A DNA stretch of 64,000 nucleotides from Rhodococcoides fascians A25f. Lineage in GTDB: Bacteria; Actinomycetota; Actinomycetes; Mycobacteriales; Mycobacteriaceae. The notes beneath the pieces are model-generated. The model saw only the letters and a list, made by a program, of their open reading frames with translations. It had not been told where the DNA came from and made no database searches. The stretch spans positions 4,309,501 through 4,373,500 of the forward strand of contig NZ_CP049744.1 of assembly GCF_000760935.2 (NCBI RefSeq). The letters are read 5' to 3'. This document shows positions 26,520-36,545 of the stretch, in pieces. The translations under genes were made by a program, and so were the position numbers. Every line of letters starts with the position of its first letter. The first letter of the stretch is position 1.

Positions 26520-26788
26520 AGGTAAAATTTGACCCGGTCGGACTCGTGCCGCTTCTCGCCCAGCAACATCTATACGATCGCAGCGTTTGGGACCGATCAC
26601 AGTCTGCGCACGGTCAGCCATTCGCGCGCGCGAGCTGCCGGGGCTGCTTAGAGACGAGACCCAACTCAGCAGATCTAAAGTCCGCCGTCTCGGTTGTCCA
26701 CTCAAATCCGTGGGAATCCACCGACATCCACGCTACCACCCGAAAAGCACTGTCCTGGTCCACAAATCTGGATCCATATGGACTCCAG

Positions 26789-26862
26789 TGCCCCCAGTCG
26801 GACTCGAACCGACACTGTGCGGATTTTAAGTCCGCTGCCTCTGCCAATTGGGCTATAGGGGC
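26789..26862 (-). tRNA. tRNA-Leu (anticodon UAA), short variable loop
   Basis: 74 nt cloverleaf on the minus strand. The 7-bp acceptor stem GCCCCTA/TGGGGGC has discriminator A73. Anticodon stem GCGGA/TCCGC encloses loop CTTAAAA with anticodon TAA, and T arm GTCGG-TTCGAGT-CCGAC. The variable loop is only five bases (ACAGT), whereas leucine tRNAs normally have a long arm. The 3' CCA is not encoded. Confidence 0.95.
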
Positions 26863-26889
26863 CACCGCTGGAGTCGCGCTCCAGCGGTG
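26863..26889 (-). terminator. Hairpin between the transporter gene and tRNA-Leu
   Basis: An 11-bp perfect stem (CACCGCTGGAG with CTCCAGCGGTG) with a 5-nt loop abuts the tRNA 5' end and follows the atoE stop by 17 bases. It may terminate the transporter transcript or serve as a processing signal for a tRNA read from upstream. Confidence 0.55.
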
Positions 26890-26906
26890 ACGATCATATC
26901 GGGCTG

Positions 26907-28358
26907 CTACTGCGCCGGGATGACCGGCGGCACGAAGTCGAAGGTCATACCGAGGAGCCACACGAGCAGCAGGACCACCGGGAAGTGAAAGATGAACTGC
27001 AGGAACGTGAATCCGATCAAGTCTCGCGCTCGCAGGCCTAGAACCGCCAGCAGAGGCAGCATGAAGAACGGGTTGATCAGGTTCGGCAGCGCCTCGGCGA
27101 CGTTGTAGATCTGGACGGTCCAGCCGAGGTTCATCTGCACATCGGTGGCCGACTGCATCACGTACGGCGCTTCGACGAGCCACTTGCCGCCACCGGAGGG
27201 GACGAACAATCCGAGCACGACGGTGTACACGGCGATGACCACGGCGAATCCGCCGCCACTCCCGATGTCGGTGAAGAAATTCGCGAGGTGCTCGGAGATC
27301 GTGACGCCTCCCCTGCCCTCCGCCTTGGTCAGCATGGCTGCCATAGCCGCGTACAGCGGAAACTGCACCAGGATGCCTGCTGTGGCCGGGACTGCCTTGC
27401 TGACCGAATCGAGGAAGCGCCGCGGAGTGCCGTGCAGAACGAGCCCGAGCATCAGGAAGACCAACAAGTACCCGTTGAGGCTGCTGACCACCGACAGCAC
27501 TGGCAGCGTCAGCAGTTGGGAGACAAGCCATCCCAGAGTCATCGCGCCGGCGAACAGCGGAAGAATTCTGCTGTACTCGAGCCACTCCCCTGGTCGACTG
27601 CGCGGAGCAGGCTCGGACACGGTGTCGTCCAAACTGACGTTCATGTCCTCGGCGGTTTTGATGGCCGCGCCCTTGGGTGCCGAGAAATGCGCGATGGCCA
27701 CGGTGAGGACGATGATGATCACACACATCAGCAGCGACTGCCACGTGAAAATCGTGGTTCCGAAATCGAGTACTCCGGTGACCGAAAGCAGTGTCGCCGG
27801 AAGCGATTTCGCCGTCGCCTGCAGCTGCGCAGCCGAGGACGACATTCCGAGTGCCCAGACCGCTCCGAGTCCCATGAATGCCGCAGCCCCGAGTGCTCGG
27901 TAGTCCGTTCGCAGATCGTCACGGCGCGCGATGGCACGGGCCAGTAGACCGGCGAACACCAGGCTCAATCCCCAGTTGAGGAACGAGACCGAGCAAGACA
28001 GTAGTGCCACGAAACTGACTGCGCTACTGGAATTCTTGGGCACCTGCGCCAATCGGGTGATCAATCTGGCGACCGGTGGAGATGTGGCCACGACGTAGCC
28101 GGTGAGAACGACCATGGCCATCTGCAGCGTGAAGGCGGTCAGATCCCAGAACCCGTTTCCGAATGCGTCGACCACATTCTGCGGAGACGACCCGTTGACG
28201 AAGGCAGCGACGGCAACGACCACCACGCCCACGAGGGCGAAGATGTACGCGTCGGGAAACCACTTCTCGGTTCCCTTGGCGAGCGTTTGCGCTACTCGCG
28301 CCAGCCCTTTCTCGGCCGGCGCCTGGTTGGCCGGAGCCTGTTCGGCGGGTGACGTCAT
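26907..28358 (-). CDS. atoE: Short-chain fatty acid transporter (AtoE family)
   Basis: 483 aa, about 12 membrane helices. Family features include the WFPDAYIFALVG start, NSSSAVSFVALLSCSVSFLNW and GLFVPSGGGKWLVEAP near the C terminus. It imports short-chain fatty acids such as acetoacetate or butyrate across the plasma membrane. The N-terminal 20 residues are Ala/Pro/Gln-rich and cytoplasmic. ATG 28358 lies 116 bases past the ppx stop; a short palindrome in that gap may be its operator. It is not part of the ppx core group in mycobacteria as I recall, so it is probably a lineage-specific neighbour. Confidence 0.93.
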   Translation of the reverse strand: MTSPAEQAPANQAPAEKGLARVAQTLAKGTEKWFPDAYIFALVGVVVVAVAAFVNGSSPQNVVDAFGNGFWDLTAFTLQMAMVVLTGYVVATSPPVARLITRLAQVPKNSSSAVSFVALLSCSVSFLNWGLSLVFAGLLARAIARRDDLRTDYRALGAAAFMGLGAVWALGMSSSAAQLQATAKSLPATLLSVTGVLDFGTTIFTWQSLLMCVIIIVLTVAIAHFSAPKGAAIKTAEDMNVSLDDTVSEPAPRSRPGEWLEYSRILPLFAGAMTLGWLVSQLLTLPVLSVVSSLNGYLLVFLMLGLVLHGTPRRFLDSVSKAVPATAGILVQFPLYAAMAAMLTKAEGRGGVTISEHLANFFTDIGSGGGFAVVIAVYTVVLGLFVPSGGGKWLVEAPYVMQSATDVQMNLGWTVQIYNVAEALPNLINPFFMLPLLAVLGLRARDLIGFTFLQFIFHFPVVLLLVWLLGMTFDFVPPVIPAQ

Positions 28359-28457
28359 CGGTGGTCCTCACCTCGAAGGGAGCCGTGACGTGGGCCACAG
28401 CACCTAACAGGCTTCACCGGAATATGCAGCGATGCAACCTACATCGCCGCAGGCCGC

Positions 28458-28475
28458 ATCTGCAGAAATGCAGAT
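28458..28475. promoter_or_regulatory. Palindrome ATCTGC-N6-GCAGAT overlapping the ppx stop
   Basis: Perfect 6-bp arms are separated by 6 bases. It lies 100 bases before atoE and touches the stop codon of the phosphatase gene. It could be an operator for atoE or a weak attenuator; the sequence does not distinguish. Confidence 0.25.
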
Positions 28476-29419
28476 CAAATCTTGATCGACATCGCAATTC
28501 CGTCGAGGATGTCATGCTCACTGACCGTCAACGAGCTCACGGCACCGCGTCGCTCGAACTCCTCGGCCAATACGCTGCAGACAATTGCACCGCCGCCGAT
28601 CACATCCACCCGACCGGGATGCATGGGACCCAACGCACTTCGCTGCGTATGCGTCATGCCGATCAGCCGCTCGCATACCTCGAAGAGCTGATCGAAGGGC
28701 ACTCGCGACAAGTGCACTGCGTCTGCGTCGTACTCGGGCAGGTCCTTGGCGATGGCGGCGATGGTCGTCATCGTGCCGGCCACACCGACCCAGCTCGACG
28801 CGTCGCCGATCGACACGTCCTCGAACGCCTCCGCCAACTTCTCGCGGGCGTACTCACGCGCGCCGTTGATCTCGTCCGCGGTGGGAGGATCCGAATGCAG
28901 GAATCGTTCGGTCAGACGGACACAGCCGATGTTCGCCGAGAACGCTGCCTTCACGCCCTTCGCGTCGCCCAGTACGAGCTCGGTAGAACCGCCACCCAGA
29001 TCGACAACCAGGAAAGGGCCTGCCGCAGAGTCGAGTTCACCGACCGCACCGGCGAAAGACAACCGTGCTTCCTCGTCACCGGTGATCACTTCGGCCTCGG
29101 CACCGGGAATGACCTTGCCGAGTACCTCGCGCACCATCGAGAAGAAGTCCTCGCGATTCGACGCATCCCGAGTGGCAGAGGTGGCCACCATCCGCACTGC
29201 GGTGGCCCCGGTCTTACGAATGATCTCCGCGTACTCGACCAATGCCACGCGAGTGCGTTCGATGGCCTCCGGCACAAACGCTCCCGTCGCGTCGACTCCC
29301 TGACCGAGTCGCACGATCCGCATCTCGCGGGCGACGTCGGCGAGGGACTTCCCGTTGTTGTCGGCGACGAGCAGGCGGATCGAGTTGGTGCCGCAATCTA
29401 TTGCTGCAACCCTGGTCAT
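28475..29419 (-). CDS. Exopolyphosphatase / pppGpp phosphatase (Ppx/GppA family)
   Basis: 314 aa, ASKHA fold. It shows the phosphate-1 motif AAIDCGTNSIRLL, the middle motif VVDLGGGSTELV and the adenosine-like motif GVAGTMTTIAAI. It is a short form without the C-terminal HD-like domains of the 500-aa enzymes, as are the two mycobacterial Ppx proteins. It hydrolyses polyphosphate or pppGpp. ATG 29419 overlaps the DUF501 stop by four bases; the in-frame extension upstream is inside DUF501. Corresponds by order to M. tuberculosis Rv1026. Confidence 0.93.
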   Translation of the reverse strand: MTRVAAIDCGTNSIRLLVADNNGKSLADVAREMRIVRLGQGVDATGAFVPEAIERTRVALVEYAEIIRKTGATAVRMVATSATRDASNREDFFSMVREVLGKVIPGAEAEVITGDEEARLSFAGAVGELDSAAGPFLVVDLGGGSTELVLGDAKGVKAAFSANIGCVRLTERFLHSDPPTADEINGAREYAREKLAEAFEDVSIGDASSWVGVAGTMTTIAAIAKDLPEYDADAVHLSRVPFDQLFEVCERLIGMTHTQRSALGPMHPGRVDVIGGGAIVCSVLAEEFERRGAVSSLTVSEHDILDGIAMSIKI

Positions 29420-29946
29420 TGTTTCTCCGCACGTAGTTCTTCGATGGTCGGCCAATCGGCCGGAATAGCCTTGCCACGCAACGAGTTCTCGGCGGCAAGG
29501 GCCACCGACTCGTCACCCAGCGGGTTGACGCCCGGGCCCTTGGCCAACGAATGGGCGATCAGGACGTGCAAGCATTTGACCCTGTCGGGCATCCCACCAC
29601 CGGTGAAATCGGTTCCGAGAGATTCGATCTCGTCACGTTCGGCCAGATACGACTGATGGGCGCGCAAGTAGGCAGTAGCCAACTCGGGATCGGTGCCGAG
29701 ACGTTCGGTCATCTCCCGCATCACCCCCGCCGATTCCTGACGGCTCGCCTCTGCCGTCAGTCGCGGATCGGTCAGATAGAACAAGGTGGGGAACGGCGTG
29801 CCGTCGGGCAGCTTGGGGGCGGTTTTGACCACGCCCGGCCGGCCGTCCGGAGATCGATATGCGATCTCGAGTACGCCACGCGGTTCACGTCCGAGCTGCG
29901 ATGCGACCGCATCGAGATCTTCCTGCGAGACTGCCGAGGAATTCAC
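29416..29946 (-). CDS. DUF501 domain protein (septum-site operon)
   Basis: 176 aa. Conserved segments include SQLGREPRGVLEIAYR, PFPTLFYLTDPRL and TDFTGGGMPDRVKCLHVLIAHSLA-type core. The His/Cys-containing RVKCLHVL part resembles a redox or metal site, but the function is not established. GTG 29946 overlaps the ftsB stop by four bases. Same gene order as Rv1025 in M. tuberculosis. Confidence 0.9.
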   Translation of the reverse strand: MNSSAVSQEDLDAVASQLGREPRGVLEIAYRSPDGRPGVVKTAPKLPDGTPFPTLFYLTDPRLTAEASRQESAGVMREMTERLGTDPELATAYLRAHQSYLAERDEIESLGTDFTGGGMPDRVKCLHVLIAHSLAKGPGVNPLGDESVALAAENSLRGKAIPADWPTIEELRAEKQ

Positions 29947-30653
29947 CCGACCGGTCCTCCTTCTGATTGTGGTGCCGGAGCGGCCGGCACGGGTTCTGGC
30001 TGTACGACAGGCATCGGTGCGGATGTCGGCTCCGCCGGCTCGTTCGATCCCTGCGGCTGAACTGCGGTGTTCCACAGGTCGGTGTACCAGGGACCCGTCG
30101 GCGCACTGTCGGCCGCGAGTTCCTCCGGGGTCTTGCCGTAGTCGCCGGGCAACTGCACCTGGTACGGCGTCTCCCCCGGCATCACGAACCGCAGGCGCTC
30201 ACGCGCATCGGCCGCGATGCGGGACGGCTCGTCGAGCTGAGATTTCTGGGTCTGCAGCGCTTGTACGTCGTTCTCCAAAGCCTGCCGCTCGGCCAGCACG
30301 GACTCGAGTTCGCTGCGCTGCGAGAAGTAGGTGCGTAGCGGCACTGCCAGCGTCAACGCCAGCGCGCACACCACAACGCCGAGAATGACGGCCCGTCCGG
30401 TGGACAGTCCGAGGAACGTCCGCTCGGGCATCTTGGGCCGACGAACACCGACGCGCCGGGGAGCGGCCTTGCCGCCGACCACCGCGTCGCGCACCTGCTC
30501 CGATGGTTCCGGCGGGGTGGCCGTCCGACCGGAGGCGTTCTCGTCACGAGAGACGCCCCCGGCCTTCGACCGACTCGAAGAGGAGGACCGGCCGCGGGGT
30601 CGGGGATCACGTCCACCTGGACTGGTCCCAGACCTTCCGCGCCGTGCCATCAT
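29943..30653 (-). CDS. ftsB: Cell division septum-formation protein FtsB/DivIC
   Basis: 236 aa, bitopic. It has a long basic and serine-rich cytoplasmic N terminus (1-80), one membrane helix (about 86-106), and an extracytoplasmic coiled coil (about 111-142, with SQRSELESVLAERQALENDV). The FtsB-type patch is DARERLRFVMPGETPYQV. The Pro-rich C-terminal tail (about 205-236) is poorly conserved. It joins FtsL and FtsQ at the division septum. Starts at ATG 30653 or the adjacent ATG 30650, preceded by GGAGA. Downstream of eno, as in mycobacteria. Confidence 0.92.
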   Translation of the reverse strand: MMARRGRSGTSPGGRDPRPRGRSSSSSRSKAGGVSRDENASGRTATPPEPSEQVRDAVVGGKAAPRRVGVRRPKMPERTFLGLSTGRAVILGVVVCALALTLAVPLRTYFSQRSELESVLAERQALENDVQALQTQKSQLDEPSRIAADARERLRFVMPGETPYQVQLPGDYGKTPEELAADSAPTGPWYTDLWNTAVQPQGSNEPAEPTSAPMPVVQPEPVPAAPAPQSEGGPVG

Positions 30654-30686
30654 TCATCTCCACTTCGTGCGATACGTACCTGCCTG

Positions 30687-32784
<2,098 letters not shown>

Positions 32785-32895
32785 CTCACCATCCTGCACA
32801 CGCAAGGTAATAGAAAGCTAAAGACCCGTAAAACCCCAGTTCAACGTGCATTCGACTGGCGATGCAGGGTGTATGTTTCTGTCAACCTTCACGCA

Positions 32896-32914
32896 TGAGG
32901 GTCGCCTACCCTTC
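32896..32914. promoter_or_regulatory. Candidate IdeR/DtxR iron box before efeU
   Basis: The palindrome AGGGT-CGCCT-ACCCT lies 18 bases before the efeU ATG. Set against the mycobacterial IdeR consensus TTAGGTTAGGCTAACCTAA, the 19 bases match at 12 positions with the arms in the correct spacing. Iron-dependent repression of an iron-uptake operon is expected. Confidence 0.4.
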
Positions 32915-32932
32915 GCGAGGGAAGGCGTACCA

Positions 32933-33853
32933 ATGTTCGACGCACAACAGGAGCACTACCCCGTGTCCTCAGTAGCCGTTCTCGCCGCCGCAGGCTCAGC
33001 GCCGTCGATCGCCACCCAGATGTTCGGCAGTGGCTTGATCGGCCTGCGCGAGGGTCTCGAGACCGGCATCGTGGTGATGATCCTCGTTGCGTTCCTCGTC
33101 AAAGCCAACCGACGCGACGCACTCAAATGGGTGTGGCTGGGCGTGGGGTTGGCCGTTGCTATGGTGGCCGCGATCTTCTTCGTCATCCACTACGGCACAT
33201 CCACGGTCACCGGACTGACCGCCGAGATCATCGCAGGCGCGGCATCGCTCGTGGCCGTGGTCATCGTGACGGCGATGGTGCTCTGGATGCGGACCGCCGC
33301 GAAGAACATCTCCGGCGAACTGCGCGCGAACATGGAGAAAGCACTCACCGTCGGGCCTGCTGCAGTGCTGACGCTCTCGTTCTTCGCCGTCGGCCGCGAA
33401 GGTGTCGAAACCGCACTGCTCATGGTCGGCTACGCCGAGAACACGAACGGTAGCCTGTGGCCGCTGCTCGGTCTGCTGCTCGGCATCGTCGTCGCTGCCG
33501 TGCTGACGGTGTTCCTGTACTTCGGTGCCGTCCGCATCAACTTTGCCGTCTTCTTCAAGTACACCGGCGTCTTTCTCATCGTGGTCGCCGCCGGAATCCT
33601 CGCCTACGGCATCCGCGCACTGCAGATCGGCGGAGTTCTGCCCGGTGGCAGCGCTGTCGCCTTCGACATCAGCGCTCACTTCGACGCCTCGAGCTGGTAC
33701 GGCACCGTGCTCGGCGGCATCTTCAACTTCCGCCCCGAACCCACTGTCTTCCAAGCGATCGCATGGGTGCTCTACATCGTCGTCGTCCTGTTCCTCTTCC
33801 TCCGCCCGGTCCGCGTTCCCGCGGCTCCCGAGCCCGTACTTCAGAACTCCTGA
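32933..33853 (+). CDS. efeU: Iron permease EfeU (FTR1 family)
   Basis: 306 aa, seven or so membrane helices. Both ferric-binding REXXE motifs are present: REGLE (39-43) and REGVE (155-159). It transports ferric or ferrous iron across the plasma membrane, supplied by EfeO and EfeB. ATG 32933 has AGGGAAGG upstream; a further in-frame start at 32846 would add a leader outside the family. First gene of efeUOB; efeO begins 14 bases after its stop. Confidence 0.92.
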   Translation: MFDAQQEHYPVSSVAVLAAAGSAPSIATQMFGSGLIGLREGLETGIVVMILVAFLVKANRRDALKWVWLGVGLAVAMVAAIFFVIHYGTSTVTGLTAEIIAGAASLVAVVIVTAMVLWMRTAAKNISGELRANMEKALTVGPAAVLTLSFFAVGREGVETALLMVGYAENTNGSLWPLLGLLLGIVVAAVLTVFLYFGAVRINFAVFFKYTGVFLIVVAAGILAYGIRALQIGGVLPGGSAVAFDISAHFDASSWYGTVLGGIFNFRPEPTVFQAIAWVLYIVVVLFLFLRPVRVPAAPEPVLQNS

Positions 33854-33867
33854 AAGGCACCACCATC

Positions 33868-35007
33868 ATGCGTCGTTCCACCTTCGCTCTGGCCGCGGTC
33901 GCGGTTCTGCCGATAGCCCTGGCCGGATGCACCGAAAAGTCGTCCACCGAGGCCGAATCGGGCGATATCGCCGTCACCGCCACCGACTCCTCCTGCGACG
34001 TGAGTGCATCCGAGGGCACCACCGGTAACTCGACGTTCCAGATCACCAACAACGGCAGCAAGGTCACCGAGTTCTACGTCTACGGCGCGGGCGACCGCGT
34101 CATGGGCGAGGTCGAGAACATCGGACCCGGGTTGACGCGTCAGCTCATCGTCGCCCTGCCCGACCCCGGCACCTACCAAACCGCCTGCAGGGCAGGCATG
34201 GTGGGCGACGGTATCCGCGCCGATTACGTCGTCTCCGGCGACTCGGTCCGCACCGCCGACGAGAACGGCCTCCTCACCGAGGCCGCCGCCGGCTACAAGC
34301 GCTACGTCGTCAGCCAGATCGACGCGTTGCAGGACACCACGGCATCGTTCGTCACCGCCGTCAAGAGCAGCGACGTCGACGCAGCCAAGGCCCAGTTCCC
34401 CATTGCGCGTAGCTATTACGAGCGCATCGAGCCCGTGGCCGAAAGCTTCCCCGACGATCTCGACCCGCGCATCGACCTGCGCGAGCCCGATGTCGAGCCC
34501 GGTGCGGAGTGGACCGGATTCCACCGCATCGAAAAGGATCTGTGGACGCAGGGGCTGCAGCCCGACACCAACGCAATGGCCGACCAACTCGAGGCCGACA
34601 TCACCGAACTCGCCGACAAGATCAAGGCCGACGACTTCACCATCGACCCCATTCAGGTCGCCGGTGGCGCACAGGGATTGCTCGACGAGGTTGCCAAGAC
34701 CAAGATCAGCGGTGAAGAAGACTTCTTCTCACACACCGACCTGTGGGACTTCCAGGCCAACGTCGACGGCTCCCAGGCCGCCATCGCTGCGGTGCGTCCC
34801 ATCCTCGACGAGCGCAACGCCGAACTCGGTACCGCCATCGATGCCCGCTTCGCAGAACTCGACGCCGAACTGGCCAAGTACCGCAGCGGCGACGGCTTCG
34901 TCTTCTACGACACGGTGACCGAACCACAGCGCCAGGAACTCTCGAACAAGATCGACGCATTGTCCGCCGAAGTGAGCCAGGTGCAGGGTGTCGTTGCCGG
35001 ACAATAA
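33868..35007 (+). CDS. efeO: Iron uptake lipoprotein EfeO (cupredoxin plus M75 imelysin-like domains)
   Basis: 379 aa. The lipobox is ALAGC (Cys21). An N-terminal cupredoxin-like domain (about 30-125) is followed by the M75 domain with the HXXE metal motif HRIE (219-222). It captures iron at the cell surface and passes it to EfeU. ATG 33868 follows GAAAGG. The last 20 bases overlap the start of efeB. Confidence 0.94.
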   Translation: MRRSTFALAAVAVLPIALAGCTEKSSTEAESGDIAVTATDSSCDVSASEGTTGNSTFQITNNGSKVTEFYVYGAGDRVMGEVENIGPGLTRQLIVALPDPGTYQTACRAGMVGDGIRADYVVSGDSVRTADENGLLTEAAAGYKRYVVSQIDALQDTTASFVTAVKSSDVDAAKAQFPIARSYYERIEPVAESFPDDLDPRIDLREPDVEPGAEWTGFHRIEKDLWTQGLQPDTNAMADQLEADITELADKIKADDFTIDPIQVAGGAQGLLDEVAKTKISGEEDFFSHTDLWDFQANVDGSQAAIAAVRPILDERNAELGTAIDARFAELDAELAKYRSGDGFVFYDTVTEPQRQELSNKIDALSAEVSQVQGVVAGQ

Positions 35008-36238
35008 GACTGGACAATTGTCCCGACGGCGCCTGCTCGGTGCCGTCGGGACGGGGGCGGCACTCGTCGGAGTGGGAGCCATCGCCGGACACGCGACCGC
35101 CTCCGGCGCCGAGGCACCCGCTTCGGACGTCGTCGAATTTCGCGGCGACCACCAGGCCGGAATCGTCACCCCGGCACAGGATCGCATGCACTTCGTCGCC
35201 TTCGACATCACCACCGACTCACGCGACGACGTTGTTGCGCTGCTGAAGAAGTGGACCCTGATGGCCGAACGCCTCACCAAGGGCGAAGAGACGTTCGACG
35301 GCGGTGCCGTCGACGGCGGCCAGTACAAACCGCCGTCGGATACCGGCGAAGCACTCGGCCTGACGGCATCATCGCTGACGCTGACGATCGGATTCGGTCC
35401 CTCGATGTTCGACCGATTCGATCTGGCCTCGAAAAGGCCTGCGTCGCTTGCCGATCTGCAGCATTTCCCGGCCGACAACCTCGATCCTCGACGCTCCGGC
35501 GGCGACCTCTGCATCCAGGCCTGCGCCGACGACCCCCAGGTTGCCGTCCACGCGATCCGCAACCTCGCTCGCGTCGGATTCGGCACCGTCTCGGTGAAGT
35601 GGTCTCAACTCGGCTTCGGCCGAACCTCGTCCACCTCGACCACCCAGGCAACACCGCGAAACCTGTTCGGATTCAAGGACGGAACGGCGAACCTCAAGGC
35701 CGAGGACCCGTCGTTGCTCGACGAGAACGTGTGGGTTGCGTCCGATGACGATCAGGAATGGATGGCAGGCGGCTCCTACCTCGTCGCCCGTCGCATCCGC
35801 ATGCTCATCGAATCGTGGGACCGCACCACGTTGAAGGAACAAGAGCGAGTGATCGGGCGCAGCAAGGGATCCGGCGCACCACTCGGCCAGAAAGACGAAT
35901 TCGACGCACTCGATTTCGAGTCACAGGGCCCCGAGGGCACCTTCATCGACAAGACCGCGCACGTACGCCTGGCGTCGAAAGAGGAACTCGGTGGAATCCA
36001 GCTCCTGCGTCGGGGATACAACTTCACCGACGGCTCCGACGGCTTCGGCCACCTCGACGCCGGACTGTTCTTCATCGCCTACTGCCGCGACCCACTGACC
36101 CAATTCGTCCCGATGCAACTGGCCCTCTCCCGCAAGGACGCACTGAACGAATACATCCAACACGTGGGCTCCGCGGTATTCGCCTGCCCTCCCGGCGTCG
36201 GAGAATCCGAATACTGGGGTTCGACGCTGTTCGAGTAG
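34988..36238 (+). CDS. efeB: Deferrochelatase/peroxidase EfeB (DyP-type)
   Basis: 416 aa. A twin-arginine signal (SRRRLLG, then a hydrophobic stretch ending ATASG) sends the folded heme protein out. The DyP motif GFKDG with the distal Asp (about residue 227) and the later proximal-His region RVIGRSKGSGAPLG are present. It oxidises ferrous iron or extracts iron from heme for EfeO/EfeU. GTG 34988 overlaps efeO by 20 bases, so no separate promoter is likely. The 51-bp repeat starts 40 bases after its stop. Confidence 0.94.
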   Translation: MSLPDNKTGQLSRRRLLGAVGTGAALVGVGAIAGHATASGAEAPASDVVEFRGDHQAGIVTPAQDRMHFVAFDITTDSRDDVVALLKKWTLMAERLTKGEETFDGGAVDGGQYKPPSDTGEALGLTASSLTLTIGFGPSMFDRFDLASKRPASLADLQHFPADNLDPRRSGGDLCIQACADDPQVAVHAIRNLARVGFGTVSVKWSQLGFGRTSSTSTTQATPRNLFGFKDGTANLKAEDPSLLDENVWVASDDDQEWMAGGSYLVARRIRMLIESWDRTTLKEQERVIGRSKGSGAPLGQKDEFDALDFESQGPEGTFIDKTAHVRLASKEELGGIQLLRRGYNFTDGSDGFGHLDAGLFFIAYCRDPLTQFVPMQLALSRKDALNEYIQHVGSAVFACPPGVGESEYWGSTLFE

Positions 36239-36277
36239 ACCGGCCCCCCGTTCGCGTCAATGGACTATTGCAGGTTC

Positions 36278-36328
36278 GGATCAATGCGACTTTGTTGCAC
36301 TCTGACCGACTGAAACCCACATTGATCC
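36278..36328 (+). repeat. 51-bp repeat with inverted ends, copy 1
   Basis: Begins GGATCAATGCG and ends ACATTGATCC, so the first and last nine bases are perfect inverted repeats. It matches copy 2 at 39636-39686 at 49 of 51 positions (differences at bases 13 and 29 of the repeat). It lies just downstream of efeB. Confidence 0.9.
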
Positions 36329-36473
36329 CAAACGAGGACCGAGGGGCGGGACTCTGGACGCGAGCGGGTGAGCCCTGAGTCCAGCGGAGGACACCGAATC
36401 ATCTGGGTGTCAAATTTCTACTCAGGGTCACAAATTCCGTTATTTTGCAACAGCTTTCGGAATTTTTTCGAGT

Positions 36474-36502
36474 TTGACAGAACTGCGCAGTCTGCTTAAG
36501 TT
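36474..36502 (+). promoter_or_regulatory. Sigma-70-type promoter for the helicase operon
   Basis: TTGACA (36474-36479) and TAAGTT (36497-36502) are separated by 17 bases, close to the housekeeping consensus. Transcription would begin near 36509, with GAAGGG before the ATG at 36546. Confidence 0.65.
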
Positions 36503-36545
36503 CTAGCGGTTCGGATTCGTCGCCGACTGCTCCTCGAAGGGATTC

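Larger units (their letters stand above)
36239..36545. other. 307-base intergenic region with repeat copy and promoter
   Basis: Holds no protein that I can support. It contains the 51-bp repeat at 36278-36328, a weak hairpin GGACTC...GAGTCC (about 36351-36380), an A/T-rich stretch unlike the surrounding DNA (36410-36475), and a good promoter for the helicase at 36474-36502. Confidence 0.6.

Noticed and set aside
26648..26700. A possible second, degenerate tRNA-Leu copy upstream of the tRNA gene
   Set aside because: Only a short piece resembles the anticodon and D-arm region of the tRNA (AAGTCCGC and neighbours); no acceptor stem or T arm can be formed.
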